64,000 nucleotides of DNA from Rhizomys pruinosus. Its lineage: Eukaryota > Chordata > Mammalia > Rodentia > Spalacidae. The notes under the pieces are model-generated. The model had not been told where the DNA came from and ran no database searches. It worked only from the letters and a program-made list of their open reading frames with translations. The position numbers and the translations under genes were made by a program. This document shows positions 46,510 to 58,646 of this stretch, one piece after another; positions within the stretch are counted from its first letter, which is position 1, and every line of letters starts with the position of its first letter. The stretch is from assembly GCA_009823505.1 (NCBI GenBank), contig VZQC01013712.1:975363-1039362 (forward strand), in the 5' to 3' direction.

Positions 46510-49500
46510 GGGGGATTTGGTGTTAGCATCTACAAATGAAGAAAACCATTCTCCGTTTGTCTTTCTGGGACTATGTTGCTTCACTTGGCATAATGGTTTT
46601 GAGCTCCATCCATTCACCTGCAAAGTTCATAATGTCATCTTTCTTTACTGCTGAATAGTACTCCATTGTGTAGATGTAACACATTTTTGTCATCCACTCG
46701 TCTGTTGAGGGGCATGTGGATTGGTTAGGGCTCTTCGCTATTGTGAAGAGAGCTGCAATAAACATGGATGTGCATGTATCTTTGCAGTAGGATGAGTCTT
46801 TGGGGTATATACCCAGGAGTGATATGACTGGGTCAGGTGGTAGGCTCATTCTGAGTATTTTGAGGGTTCTCCACACTGCTTTCCATAGTGGTTGTACAAG
46901 TTTATATTCCTACCAGCAGTGGATGAGTGTTCCCCTTTCCCCACAACCCCTCCAGCTTCTGTTGTCTTTTGTTTTCTTGATCTTAGCTAGTCGTATTTGA
47001 GTGAGATGATATCTGAGAGTGGTTTTAATTTGAATTTCCTTAATTATTAATGATGTTGAAACTGTTTAAGATGTTTCTCAGCCATCTTTAATTCCTCACT
47101 GGTGAAGACTCTCTTCAGCTCTTTACTCCATCTTTTGATTAGGTCATTTGTATTCTTACTTCTTTGTTTTTGAGTAGTTTATATATTCTTGATGTTAATG
47201 TTCTGTCAGATGTATCACTAGTAAAGATTTCCTCCCACTCTGTGGGATTTCTCTTCACTTCCTTGATTGTTTCTTTCGTTGTACAGAAGGTTTTGAGTTT
47301 TATGAAGTCCCATTTGTTAACTGTTGACCTTACTTCCTGTGCAGCTGCTGTCTGATTTAGAAAGTCTTTTCCTATGCCTATGTCTTGTAGGTTGTTGCCA
47401 ACTTTTTCTTCTATCACCTTCAGGGTTTCAGGCTTCACGTTGAGATCTTTGATCCACTTGGAGTTTATTTTCATACAGGGTGAGACGTAGGGGTTTAATT
47501 ATGTTCTTCTACAGATGATGATCCAATCTTGCCAGCACCATTTGCTGAAGATGCTGTCCTTCCTCCACTGAGGGTTTTTTTGTCCCTTTGTAAAATATGA
47601 GGTGGCCGAAATTTTATGAGCTCAAGTTTGGATATTCAGCTTTGTTTCATTGTTCAACAGGTCTGTTTTTGTGCCAGTATCAGGCTATCTTTCTGACTAT
47701 GGCCCTGTAATATAGTTTGAAGTCTGGTAGGGAAATCCCTCCTGTATTGCATTTTTCACTCATGGTTGCTTTAGCTATTTGGGGTCTTTTGTTTCTCCAT
47801 ATGAATTTAAGGATTTTTTTTCCAAGTATGGGAAGAAGCTCATAGGGATTTTGATTGGGATTGTGTTGAATCTGTATATCAATTTGAGTAAATGGACATT
47901 TTTACTACATTAATTTTTTTCCCAATCCATGAGCATGGGAGGTCTTTCCATTTTTTGATGTCATTTTCAATCTCCTTCTTCAGGGGTTTAAAATTTTTGT
48001 TGGAATGGTCTTTGGTATCTTTGGTTAGATTCGTTCCCAGGTATCTTATTATTTTTGAGGCTATTGTGAGTGGGAAGGTCTTCTTATATTCCTTCTCCAC
48101 TTGTTTATTGTTAGTGTAAAGAAAGGCTACTGATTTAACTAGGTTAATTTTGTAGCCTGACACTTTACTAAAATTCTTAATCTTTTCTAGATGTTTTTTG
48201 GTGGAGTTTTTAGCATCCCTTAGGTAAACTATCATATCATCTGCAAAAAGGGATAGCTTAACTTCTTTTCTGACTAGTACTCCTTTAATTTCCTTTTTTT
48301 GTCTTATTACCCTAGCAAGTGTTTCGAGCACTATGTTGAAGAGGAATGGTGATGGGGCAACCTTGCTGTGTTCCCCCCTTTAAGGGAAATGGTTCCAATT
48401 TTTCTCCATTTAGGATGATGTTGGCAGTGGGTTTGTTATATATGGCTTTGATCTTGTTGAGGAATGCTCCTGTAGGACTTTAAACATGAAGGAATACTGG
48501 ATCTTGTCAAAGGCTTTTTCTGCATCAATTGAGGTGAGCATGTGTTTTTTGTCTTTAAGTCCATTTATGTGTATTATGATATTTATTGATTTACATATGT
48601 TGAAACATCCCTGCCTCTCTGGTATGAATCCAACTTGATCAAGATGGATAATCTTTTTGATGTTGGTCTGTATGTGATTTGCAAGTATTCTGTTGAGAAT
48701 TTTTGTAACTATATTCACTAGTGAGATGGGTCTATAGCTTTCTTTTTTGCTTGCATCTTTGCCTGGTTTTGGTATTAGAGTGATGGTGGCTTCATAGAAG
48801 GAGTTTGGAAGAATTCCCTCTGTTTGTATCCTTCTAAACAGTTTGAGTATCAATGGTTGTAGGACCTCTTCAAATGTTTTATAGAATTCTGTTGTGAAAC
48901 CATCTGGACCGGGGTGCTTTTTAGTTGGGAGGATTTTAATTACATCTTTAATTTCCTCAAATATTCTGAGTCTGTTTAAACTGTCAATCTCTTCTTGGTT
49001 AAGATTTGTTGGTTCCCAGGATTTCAGATATTCATCCATTTCTCTTGGGTTTTCAAATTTAGTCGAGTATAGATCTTTGAAGTATTTCTGTATGATTGTC
49101 TGGATCTTTTCTTTGTTGCGATGTTTCCCTTTCATCACAAATACTATTGATTTGTAGTTGCTCTCTCCTTTTTTGGTTAAATGGGCTAGAGTTCTACTTT
49201 GTTTATTTTTTCAAAGAAGCAGCATTTGGATTTGTTGATTTTATGTATTTTTTTTCTTTGTTTCTATTTCGTTGATTTGTGCTCTGATTTTTGTTATTTC
49301 TTCCTGTCTATTGGGTTTAGGGTTGATTTGTTGTTGTCTCTCAAATGGTTTTAGCTGCAGTGTTAGATCGTTTATTTGTTCCTTTTTTTTTTTTTGATGT
49401 GGGTACTTAGGGCTATAAATTTACCTCTCAAGACTGCTTTTAAAGTATCCCACAGGTTTTGTTGTGTTGTATTGTCTTTTTCGTTCAGTTCCATGAATAC

Positions 49501-50440
49501 TTTTATTTCACTCTTTATTTCTTCCCTAACCCATTCATTATTCAGGATGGTGTTGTTTAGTCTTCATGTGTTCTTGTAGCTAGTTGGACTTATTCTGGCA
49601 TTCATATTGAGCTTTATTGCACTGTGATCTGATAGAAAACATGGAATAATTTCTATCTTTTTGTATTTGTTAAGGTTCCTTTTGTGCCCCAGTATGTGGT
49701 CGATTTTGGAGAATGTTCTGTGAGATGCTGAGTAGAAAGTATATTCTCTGGTATTTGGGTGGAATATTCTGTAGATGGCTGTGAGGTCCATTTGTTGTAT
49801 TGTATTGTTCAGTTCTGATGTCTCTCTGTTTATTTTTTGTCCTGTTGATCTATCCAAGGGGCTCAGTGGGGTGTTGAATTCTCCCACTGTTAGTGTGTTA
49901 GGATTAATCTGTGTCTTGAGGTCCTTCAGATTTGTGTTTATAAAGTTAGGTGCACCATAGTTTGGTGCATAGGCATTTAGGATTGTGACGCCTTCATGGT
50001 TCATTGTTCCTTTGTCTCTTCTGATTAATTTTACTTTGAGGTACTATTTCTTAGTACCATTTGCTTGGAATATTTTTTCCATCCTTTCACTCTAAGGTGA
50101 TGTCTGTCTTTGAGGGTGAGATGGGTTTCTTGTAGACAGCAAATGGAAGGGTTCAGTTTCCTAATCCATTTTCCAGTCTATGCCTTTTGAATGGGAAGTT
50201 TAGACCATTAGTATTTAAGGTTATTATTGAGAGATGTTTGTTGCTTCCTTTTACCTTATTTTTTGTTTGCATTCTTGGTCTAGGTTTATCTTTACTGTTA
50301 TGATTTTGTTGCTTTCTGTCTTTAATTGCTTAGGGATAGTTGCTTCTTTCCTCTGTTCTTTGGATTGTTTCGAGGATTTTCTGAAGTGTTGGTTTCTTAG
50401 GCATGTATTCTTTCATCTTGTTTACATCATGAAAGATTTT
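46510..50440 (-). pseudogene. L1 ORF2 (endonuclease and reverse transcriptase), broken
   Basis: Fragments in several frames. Endonuclease piece (50004-49564): ILNAYAPNYGAPNF, then VGEFNTPLSPLDR with Glu in place of the usual catalytic Asp, FSKIDHILGHK and LSDHSAIK. Reverse-transcriptase piece (49138-48410): [45 protein letters not shown] and [12 protein letters not shown]. After a frameshift (48331-47879) comes [10 protein letters not shown], which contains the F-A-D-D active site. C-terminal piece (46876-46571): MEYYSAVKKDDIMNFAGEWM and then a stop. At least three frame breaks separate these pieces. Confidence 0.92.
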
Positions 50441-50454
50441 TCTTTCTCCTTCAA

Positions 50455-51449
50455 CTATAATTGACCTTTTTCTGGATATAGTAGTCTGGGTTGGCATCTA
50501 AAGTTCTTTAGCACAGGGAATACTTTGGCCCATGTTCTTCTAGCTTTCATCATTTGGACTGAGAAATCAGCTGTGATTCTGACGGGTTTCCCCTTATATG
50601 TAACTTGTTGTTTTTCTTTTGTGGCTTTCAGTATTTTGTCTTTGTTTTGAGCATCTAGTATTTTAACAATTATATGGCATGGGGAGTTTCTTTTCTGGTC
50701 CTGTCTATATGGTGTTCTATGTGCTTCTTGTATTTGTATGGGATTGTCTTTTTGCAGTTTGGGGAAATTTTCTTCTATTCTGTTGAAGATCTGGTCAATA
50801 GTGTTGTCTTGGGACTCCTCTCCCTCCTCTATCCCTATGATGTGGATGTTTGGTCTTTTCATAGTGTCCCACATTTCCTGGTTGTTCCACTCTTGTGTTT
50901 TTTTAAATTTTTCATAATCTTTACTTGAGCTTTCTAGTTGATCCCTATTATACTGCAGGGCAGATATTCTTTTTCCTGCTTCTTCCATTGTGCTTCCGAG
51001 GCTTTTTCCCATCCTTTCCTGGTGGTTGGATGAATGTTCAACATCTTTTTACATTTCATCCTGTGATTTCTATAGATTTTCCACTTCCCTCTGGAGCCTA
51101 TCATTCTCATCTCATAGCTTCTTGGTTCGTTGGTCATTTTCTTTTTTCATTTTGGCCAGGGACCTTTTCAGCGTTTTGACTTTCTTCTGGAGATTGTAAT
51201 TTTCTCCCTCTAGGTCCTTTTTTACTTTTCAGTCTCTCCCCTTAGTTCTTTCCACCATTTGTCATTAGCTCCCTCTAGGTCCTTCCTGAGTTTTTCATTC
51301 TCTTCCCTTAGTTCTCTGATTTATTTGAATATGTCTACAGTTATTCTTCTAAGGTCACTGTCTTGGCTTCTTTCCTCAGAGATCTCATTGTAGGGATCTT
51401 CTGTAGGGTTGGTAGAGTTTGGTGTGGATTTATTATGAGCTTTTCCCAT
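50455..51449 (-). pseudogene. L1 ORF1 (RNA-binding chaperone), broken
   Basis: The likely start is MGKAHNKSTPNSTNPTEDPY at 51449. A stop near 51320 and further stops interrupt the coiled-coil part. The region 51012-50455 is open and encodes the RRM (RPNIHIIGIEEGEESQ) and the C-terminal domain (PCHIIVKILDAQNKDKILKA to VRITADFSVQMMKARRTWAK). In intact L1s this protein forms trimers that coat L1 RNA. It lies just upstream of ORF2, as in all L1s. Confidence 0.9.
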
Positions 51450-51565
51450 GTTGTTTTTTTTCTTTGTGTCTTTGGCATGTGGATTTGTCTGTTTGTTTCT
51501 TGAATTCTGGCACCTCAACGTTGGCTGCACAGACTGTATTCACCAATGTTCTGGCACCTCACCAG

Positions 51566-51804
51566 AATCTCACTGACTCCAGGCAGGTGTCTGGAGTCTG
51601 AGCTGGGACTTCCAGAGGTGAGTGATATGCCCCCCAGGGACAATGCAGGTCCACTTTGATTCACCAGAACCTCACTGACTCTGGGCAGGTGTCTGAAATC
51701 TAAGCTGGGTCTTCTGGGGGCAGGTGGCATGGCCCCCAGGGACAAGGCAAGTCTGCCTTGCCTCACTGGAACCTCAGTGACTCTGGGTGGATGTCTGGAA
51801 TCCC
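51566..51804 (-). promoter_or_regulatory. L1 5'-UTR tandem monomers (102-bp period)
   Basis: The motif c(t/a)cactgact begins at 51571, 51673 and 51775 (the last with one substitution), giving a period of exactly 102 bp and about 2.3 units. Each full unit contains a conserved gccccccagggacaa-type block. Rodent L1s commonly use tandem 5' monomers as promoters; that this array served so is inferred. It is GC-richer than its surroundings. Confidence 0.8.
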
Positions 51805-51818
51805 AATCCTAAATTTTT

Positions 51819-52445
51819 TTTACAAAATCCAAGTCCACCCAAATCCTAGTCTTGTAAAGTAGAAATTTATAAAACTCATAGAGGAAAATACAAGAGAAAC
51901 TTTAGATAATCTTAATATGATGATTAACTTTTACATACAACAATAAAGGTATAATCCATGAAAGAAAAAATTATGTTGGATGTCACTAAAATTAAAAACA
52001 TCTATCCTGTGGAAGTTAAAAAAATTAAGAGTGAAAATTTTGTATACCTTATGAGTATAAGCATGTGAAATTTAGTAAGTGGTGAAACTATCGCTGGCTA
52101 CTGGGGGTTGATTTCAATAGAAGTAAGCATGAATTTAGGCAGAAAATGAAATTTCAAAACAGTAACACTATTGAATGCAATACTGTAATTGTAGATATGT
52201 GATATATTTTGCCCAAACCCATAGAAATGAATATTGTAAAGGGTGAATTCTAGTGTAAACTATGGACTTCAGTTCAAAATATTGCACAAATAGTGTTCTG
52301 TGAATTATAACAAATGCACAATACTGTTGAAGATAGTGATAATAAGAGAAACTGGTAGGAGGAAAGGAGGTACAGAGGGTTTTTACTTTATACTATGTTT
52401 ATTTTGATTAAACTACTACAAAAATTTAGCCATGTACTTCCTCAT
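51819..52445 (+). mobile_element. Older L1 ORF2 relic (segment 3, after the nested L1)
   Basis: ataaaactcatagaggaaaa, tgttggatgtcactaaaatt and atctatcctgtggaag match the next stretch of mammalian L1 ORF2. This continues the element cut at 46133. Confidence 0.65.
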
Positions 52446-52451
52446 TTCTTT

Positions 52452-52592
52452 CTTTTTGAGACAGGGTCTCCCTGTAGCCCCAGCTGGCCTGGAACTTACT
52501 ATGTAGACCAGGCTGGCCTTAAACTCACAGAGATCTGCCTGTCTCTGCCTCCCAAGTGCTGGGATTAAATGTATGTGCTATCACACCCAGCT
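52452..52592 (-). mobile_element. B1 SINE
   Basis: Minus-strand B1, ctttttgagacagggtctcc to gtatgtgctatcacacccag. Confidence 0.94.
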
Positions 52593-52979
52593 TCTTATTG
52601 CTTATAAACATAGAAATCTGTTGTTTATACTATGCTCAATAAAAAATCATTTCCCTTTATCTTTTCAAAAAGTGTTATAAAAGCAAAGAATGGGGGCATT
52701 CTGGAATACATAATAGACCCTCGCCACAAATGCAAAAATATACAAACAAATAATCCAAAAACATTCCAGCATTATACTAGAGGCATCAGTGCATTTAGCC
52801 TGTAACATACAGGCTACATTAGGCTCCATGTGGCTAAGAATAGTTATAGATGTAACTCAACACAAAATATTAACTTATTGAATACATGAAAATATTTTTG
52901 GAACTAAATTGTGTAGTTCTTAAGAGTGAACTTTGTAGATGATAAGGTTATTCTGGAATGGCAAAAACTTGACACAGGC

Positions 52980-53154
52980 CTGGCGTTGTAGAGCATGCCT
53001 TTAATCCCAGCATTTGGGAGGCAGAGGAAGGTGGATCTCTGTAAGTTCAAAGCCAGCCTGGTTTACATGGGAAATTCCAGACCAGCTGGGTCTACAGGGA
53101 AACCCTATCTCAATAAATAAATAAATAAACAAACAAACAAACAAACAAACAAAC
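52980..53154 (+). mobile_element. B1 SINE with (AAAT)n(AAAC)n tail
   Basis: Starts cctggcgttgtagagcatgc. The tail has AAAT and then AAAC repeats. A TSD of cttgaca(c/t)aggc lies at 52968-52979 and 53155-53166. Confidence 0.94.
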
Positions 53155-53166
53155 CTTGACATAGGC

Positions 53167-53555
53167 ATTATTGAGTCTTAATTTTCACATCATCATCAGC
53201 TAACCCAGTGCTGGTAAACATAATGAGAATTCAGTAAAAACACAGTGAATAAATGGGATGCAAAGTCCTAAAAAACTGAAATATCATGAACATACACAGA
53301 AACCCCACAAATGCATATAATTAACTGATAAAACAATGTGAAAGAGCTATGTAGCATATGATTTGAAAAAGTACATACAGTGTGATTCCAACTGCATGAC
53401 ATTTTAGAAAAGACAATTGTATACAGTCCAAAAACTAGAACTTGCAGTGATTTTGAAGGGAAGAGACAAGTATGTGGCAGAGAGGATTTGGAGTTAATGA
53501 AAGTATTACACATTGCACTATAATGACAAGTAACATGTTACCTTCAATTTGTTAA
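53167..53555 (+). mobile_element. Older L1 3'-end relic
   Basis: acatacagtgtgattccaac, tgcatgacattttagaaaag and ttgcagtgattttgaaggg match the mammalian L1 ORF2 end/3' UTR. Probably the end of the element whose ORF2 pieces lie at 44.9-52.4 kb. Confidence 0.55.
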
Positions 53556-53569
53556 AACACATGGCATTA

Positions 53570-53770
53570 GGGGCTGGAGATATAGTTTAGCAATTAAGAA
53601 CAACATCTGCTCTTGAAGAGTACCTGGTTTCGATTCCCAGTACTCACGTGGTGGCTAACAACTGTCTGTAGCTCCAGTTCCAGGGGAATCTGATGCTGTC
53701 TTCTGACTCCGTGTGCACTCATACACACAAAATAAAAACAATAGTACATAAAATAAAAAACAAAAAAAAA
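53570..53770 (+). mobile_element. B2/B3-superfamily SINE (single core)
   Basis: Starts ggggctggagatatagttta and ends in an A-rich tail. The flanks acacatggcat and aacatatggcat are a slightly aged TSD. Confidence 0.93.
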
Positions 53771-53782
53771 AACATATGGCAT

Positions 53783-54399
53783 GAACAGTGCCAGAAATGA
53801 ACTTTGTTGGAAACTACAGACTTTGCATATTAAGGATGTGTCAAGGTAGGTTTCATTGCTTATTAATAAATATAATACTTTGGTGCTGCATACTGATCAG
53901 TCTGGAGGGAGCAAGGTTGTATGAGAATTCTACTTTTCATTCACATTTCCTTTAAATGTAAATCTTTAAAGATAAAGTCTGAGTGCATGACATGATGGTA
54001 GCAAGATATTATATGAGGTCAACTTGGTATAACTCAATGCCTTTAAACAGATATTGTAAAAGTTCCATCTGCCTAACATAGAGATGAGCTGCAGAGTATT
54101 AATAAAAGCAATTATTCTTTTTTAAAGCAATTATTCTTACTATTTTTGATCACCTTTTACAATTGAAATTCTGTAAGAAAATTTAACTATGGAAGTGAAG
54201 GTGAAAATAAATGATGAAGAACTATTAGCTGTCTGTTCCCATGGGTTGTATATATGTGGTTTCAAACAAAGATAGAAAACATTTGGAAGCAATAACTTTC
54301 ATATGAACCTGTGCAGACATTTTTCCTTGTAATTTCCTGAACACAATATAACAAACTTTTATACAACATTTGCATTATAGTAGGTATAGTAAACAATGG
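53783..54399. other. Intron sequence; nothing recognised
   Basis: AT-rich, without identifiable repeats. Confidence 0.35.
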
Positions 54400-54700
54400 G
54401 ATGACTTTACATATATGCGATAGATGAGTACTGCATGATCTCACTCATATGAATAATAATGTTTAAAGATATAGCTTACAGAATTTGAGAAGACAATGCT
54501 TATCAGAGGTAAGGGAAGGTGAAGACAAGTTCACCAATGGGTTCTGATTTATATGGCTGGGTTGGGATCAAGTAGTTCTGGTGCACTATAATAGAGTTAG
54601 ATGATTATAGACAAATATGAGGTTTATCACAAAACCTAGAACAATGGATTTTGAAATTTTTTATCATTATAAAGATATAGTAAGTATGTTGAACTTAATC
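54400..54700 (+). mobile_element. Old L1 3'-end relic
   Basis: gagtactgcatgatctcact, cttatcagaggtaagggaag and gagttagatgattatagaca follow the order of mammalian L1 3' ends. Strongly diverged. Confidence 0.5.
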
Positions 54701-55090
54701 CTATACAATACACTGTGCATATGTATGTATTTAAACACTGTATTTTATACCACCAGTGCCTAAACTTCTTTATTTATCATTTAAAATAATTTTGAAAATA
54801 TACAAGAAATGTGAGGATATATCCAGTTAATTATGCAATTTTATATGAGACCCCAGTATCTATGGATTTTGGTATCTTTGAGATTACAGCTCATGTATAC
54901 TGAGTAAAGGTTGTGCTTTACCATGTAATTTCTAAACTACTAAACGACTTTCAACTTTCCTACCGTAGCAATAGTGCTTTGACTCATTTATAAAGATGAT
55001 GAATTACTACCATCCTCTACATTACCTGCTCTCAATCTCAACCACCACTGCTCTCACTACTGCTACCATGATCACAAAGTACAGAACCAG
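54701..55090. other. Intron sequence; nothing recognised
   Basis: No repeat or exon seen. Confidence 0.3.
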
Positions 55091-55094
55091 GGCC

Positions 55095-55388
55095 AATATG
55101 ATGTCTCAGCAGGTAAAGGCACTTGCTATAATGACCTGATGAGTTGAGCTCAGTAACTGGAACCCGAGTTAAAAATCCAGATGTAGTGGCACACATCTCT
55201 AATCCCAGCAGTTGTTTAGTGAGATGGAAGGATGAGACAAGAAAATCACTTAGAAGCTTGTGGGCCAGCTAGCCAGGAGTATGCATTGTGACAGAAAGAA
55301 GGCTGAAAGAGAGAACCAACTCCTCAAATTTTTCCTCTGACCTTCATATTTGTACTCCACCATAGTATACATCTGGCACCCCTCTCCA

Positions 55389-55436
<48 letters not shown>

Positions 55437-55440
55437 CACA
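55095..55440 (+). mobile_element. B4-type SINE with (AC)n tail
   Basis: An ID/B2-like head (gatgtctcagcaggtaaagg, cacttgctataatgacctga), a B1-like middle (atgtagtggcacacatctct, aatcccagcag), tctgaccttcatatttg and then a long CA tract. This layout is that of rodent B4 elements. Confidence 0.7.
55389..55434. repeat. (AC)n microsatellite
   Basis: About 22 AC units with slight interruption at the end. It forms the tail of the B4-type SINE. Confidence 0.93.
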
Positions 55441-57060
55441 TACACACAAAAGATAAAAAGATTAATTAAAAAATAAATTACAGATCCCCTTTTGTGTATG
55501 ATGAGTTTATATCCCAATAAACATTGTAAATTGAAAATGTCCTCATTCAAAGATGTATTTAATACACTTGACTGAGGGAAAATAACATCTAAGTAACACA
55601 GTATACCATGGGGAGTGGGTGTTTTCTTATGATTTTGTGGCTAAGGATTGGCAGTGCTGTCCAGCACATCAAGGAAGTATCATATCACTTATCTTCAGTC
55701 TGGGAAAAGATCAAAACTCAAAATTTGAAATAGTTTCTATTAAATGTGCATCTATATTGCTTGATCTTAAAATTATAATCTAACCCATTATAACTATTGG
55801 ACTCTGTGTTTTGTTAGTAAGAAACAAGCTAAGGCTGGGAAGTATACTACTTTTAGAGATAGCTGCTCCCTGCTCACCTAACAATTAAATTCTAAAAGAA
55901 GCACTATATAAAAGATTTTGTGAAATGGTATTCAAATAAAGAACATAGATGCTGTGAAATCTTTGTTAATCGAAGTGTGTATGACTGGGATTCTGGGTGA
56001 CTGAATTTTCTGTTCATCTAAGATTTAAATATAAAACTTGGTTGGCTTCTTGAGGTCTATCTAAAATGTGTAAGCCGAATTTCCATTCACTATAAATACT
56101 TCTTTTAACTGAACTTAGTCCTCCTTTGATGTCTTAGTATCCTGCAGAGTCTCTGAGTCATTATTTTGAATTATGAGCCATCATCTAGATGTGACGAAGG
56201 AAAATATGAAGGATAAGAGGTATCTTAAGAAAAAACATTAATTGAACAAATCTCTCTTTTGATGTTATGTGTTTCCTTTTCATCCCTATTAAAGGCTTGT
56301 TAGTAAAATACCAGCATGAAGTCTATGGCTTAACAAGGTCAGATTTATTGACACAATGTATTGAGGGAGAGGCAGACTAGCAACCAAGTGTCATCTGTTT
56401 CTTGATTGAAAAAAAGAAAAGGAAGTTTAACTTTAGGATTTTAAGTTTCTGAGGAGGTCTAGGGAAGAAATGGTAAATTCTGCATTAGTTTCTGAAGTGG
56501 GAACAGAAAATTGGTAATTAAATTGGAATTTTTTTGTCATGGTGTGTTAGCTATTGGGTATCCCTAGTAATAAATGTCAATAGCAAAGCGGATCTGGGCA
56601 CCATTGGTAGGAAGGTAGTAATCACTCGATAGAAGAAGGGGTCCTTATGGCATTTTACAACTGCTACATGACCATGGTGACGCAGTGTTTTCTGTTAACT
56701 TTGCAGCTGGGTTTATCTGTCTGTCCAACAACCCTGATTAATGGCAGCACTGCTTTTTCTCACTCCATACTGACTTTTACTCTTTCAGTCCCAGGCAAGA
56801 TTTTACTCTCTATGGCCTAAATGTGGAATGAAACAAAACATTCTGGATAACTGAGGATTTTTGAGAGTAATGTTTTGATTAATTCAATATAGCCCAGCCG
56901 AACTTAGAAACTGCTGAATTGCAGTTCTTCCTCAGTCTGTAACCCTATTTTCTGTAGTTACCAAATAAAGACAATGTTATTTATCACAGCTGACTACTAT
57001 GAGACTCCAGTGTGATTTAGTATGTCAAAATATTTTGTAATCTGGTATGTGTTATTAAAA
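55441..57060. other. Intron sequence; nothing recognised
   Basis: About 1.6 kb, AT-rich, with no SINE or coding exon seen. Confidence 0.35.
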
Positions 57061-57074
57061 TGCAAAATTGCATT

Positions 57075-57309
57075 ATTATTTTTATTTCTTATTTATTTAT
57101 TTATTTTATTTTATGTGCATGAATGTATTGCCTGAATGTAAGTGCTTCCGCATCATGCAGTGCATGTAGAGGACAGAAGAAGGTGTCAGATCTCCTGGTA
57201 CTGGAGTTAGGATGATTTTTTTGCCACCATGTGGGTGCTGGAATTCAAACCTAGATCTTCTGCAAGAACAGACAGTGTTATTAATTGTTGAGCCATCTCT
57301 CCAGCCCCC
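57075..57309 (-). mobile_element. B2/B3-superfamily SINE (older copy)
   Basis: Minus-strand copy ending gagccatctctccagcccc. A TSD of aaattgcatt lies at 57065-57074 and 57310-57319. Confidence 0.93.
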
Positions 57310-57619
57310 AAATTGCATTGTTAATGTTAATATAGGTCGTTGTCCAGTGAAACTTGGAATAGAAGACAATAAAGTTGAGGTTGGGCATCTAGAGTATACT
57401 CTGTAAGTGAAGAGAAATAACAAATGTATTAGGTGGACTTAAATATTTTATGCATTCATCAAGGCTAAGACTCAATGTGGAAATGTGAATAATAGATACC
57501 ACTCCAATAAAAATGATATTTTAGATAAATGACAATTTTCAGATTAATGGCAATAAAGGCTGAACTGAGGTAATACCATGTTGCCCATAAAGTTTTATTT
57601 AATATTTGAATCTCAGGAC

Positions 57620-57629
57620 TTACTATTTA

Positions 57630-57669
<40 letters not shown>

Positions 57670-57681
57670 TTATTTATTTAA
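57620..57681. repeat. (ATT)n microsatellite
   Basis: Imperfect start, then about 11 uninterrupted ATT units, then TTTA units. Confidence 0.88.
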
Positions 57682-57741
57682 GTCTTAAGTCTTACAATAT
57701 GTACTTTCACATGCAGGTGTGGTATAATTTGTAATTTATTT

Positions 57742-57902
57742 ACTTATTTATTTATTTTTGGTCTTTTTGAGACAGGGTCTCCCTGTAGCCCCAGCTGTCC
57801 TGGAACTCACTCTGTAGACCAGGCTGGCCTTGAACACACAAAGATCCTCCTGCCTCTGCCTCCCAAGTGCTAGGATTAAAGGCGTGTGCCACCACGCCCC
57901 GC
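57742..57902 (-). mobile_element. B1 SINE
   Basis: Minus-strand B1 ending gtgccaccacgccccgc. A perfect 17-bp TSD, taatttgtaatttattt, lies at 57725-57741 and 57903-57919. Confidence 0.97.
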
Positions 57903-57919
57903 TAATTTGTAATTTATTT

Positions 57920-58631
57920 TACAAAAGACAAATTGACTGATCCATGTTCCTTCTTCTGGTATATGGGCTGACAGTGGGAGAAATAGACTATTTTGAAATT
58001 TAATTCTGGGAAGATCAAAATATGTGGAGTCCTTAAAGGCAATGAAAAAGTATATGCGAAGTTGCCAGTAACGAGCCTATCATTTCCTCTGGGCTGCTTT
58101 AGACAACAATTATTTCCTCTACAGAGCCATCAGTGGTATAACATTATTTAAGTAAATGGTGGACTCTGTCATAACCAAATTCCCCTAAGATGATATAATC
58201 TAGTGGCATTATAGCCATCATAGGCTCTGTAAGTATACTATATGGTATCTGTACAATGTGGCATATGATTGCCTTACAAGATACTTCTCAGAATATGTTC
58301 CATCATTAAGTGACACATAACTGTGTAATGGGGGAAAACCACACATGCTGCATTTTATTTTGTCTGCAGGATACATTCTTAATTGTCATTTGGTATCTTT
58401 ACAATAGAGTAATATCACAGAAATGATAAACTATTTTTATTTATATCACATTTCCTCCTTGGTTAAAGTATTGCATTCATTCATTCCAAGAGAACACATC
58501 AAAGGTAAAGGCATTGGACTGTTGACTAAAAAGAAGTGAAAGCAAGTGGGAATAATTCAAAATGAGAAACAAAGCCTCTATTCAATTTGCAGCATTTCAG
58601 TAATTGAATGTAAATGAAGTTTTTGCATTTT
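57920..58631. other. Intron sequence; nothing recognised
   Basis: AT-rich, with no recognisable element. Confidence 0.35.
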
Positions 58632-58646
58632 AAGAAGCTTTTCTGA

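Larger units (their letters stand above)
46147..51805 (-). mobile_element. Nearly full-length L1 retrotransposon, decayed
   Basis: About 5.66 kb. Order on its sense strand: tandem 102-bp 5'-UTR monomers (51805-51566), ORF1 (about 51449-50455), ORF2 (about 50440-46510) and a short 3' UTR ending in an A/T-rich tail. The TSD is atcct(a/t)-type, 13 bp with one mismatch, at 46134-46146 and 51806-51818. Frameshifts and stops break both ORFs, so it should be immobile. It is inserted into an older plus-strand L1. Confidence 0.93.
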
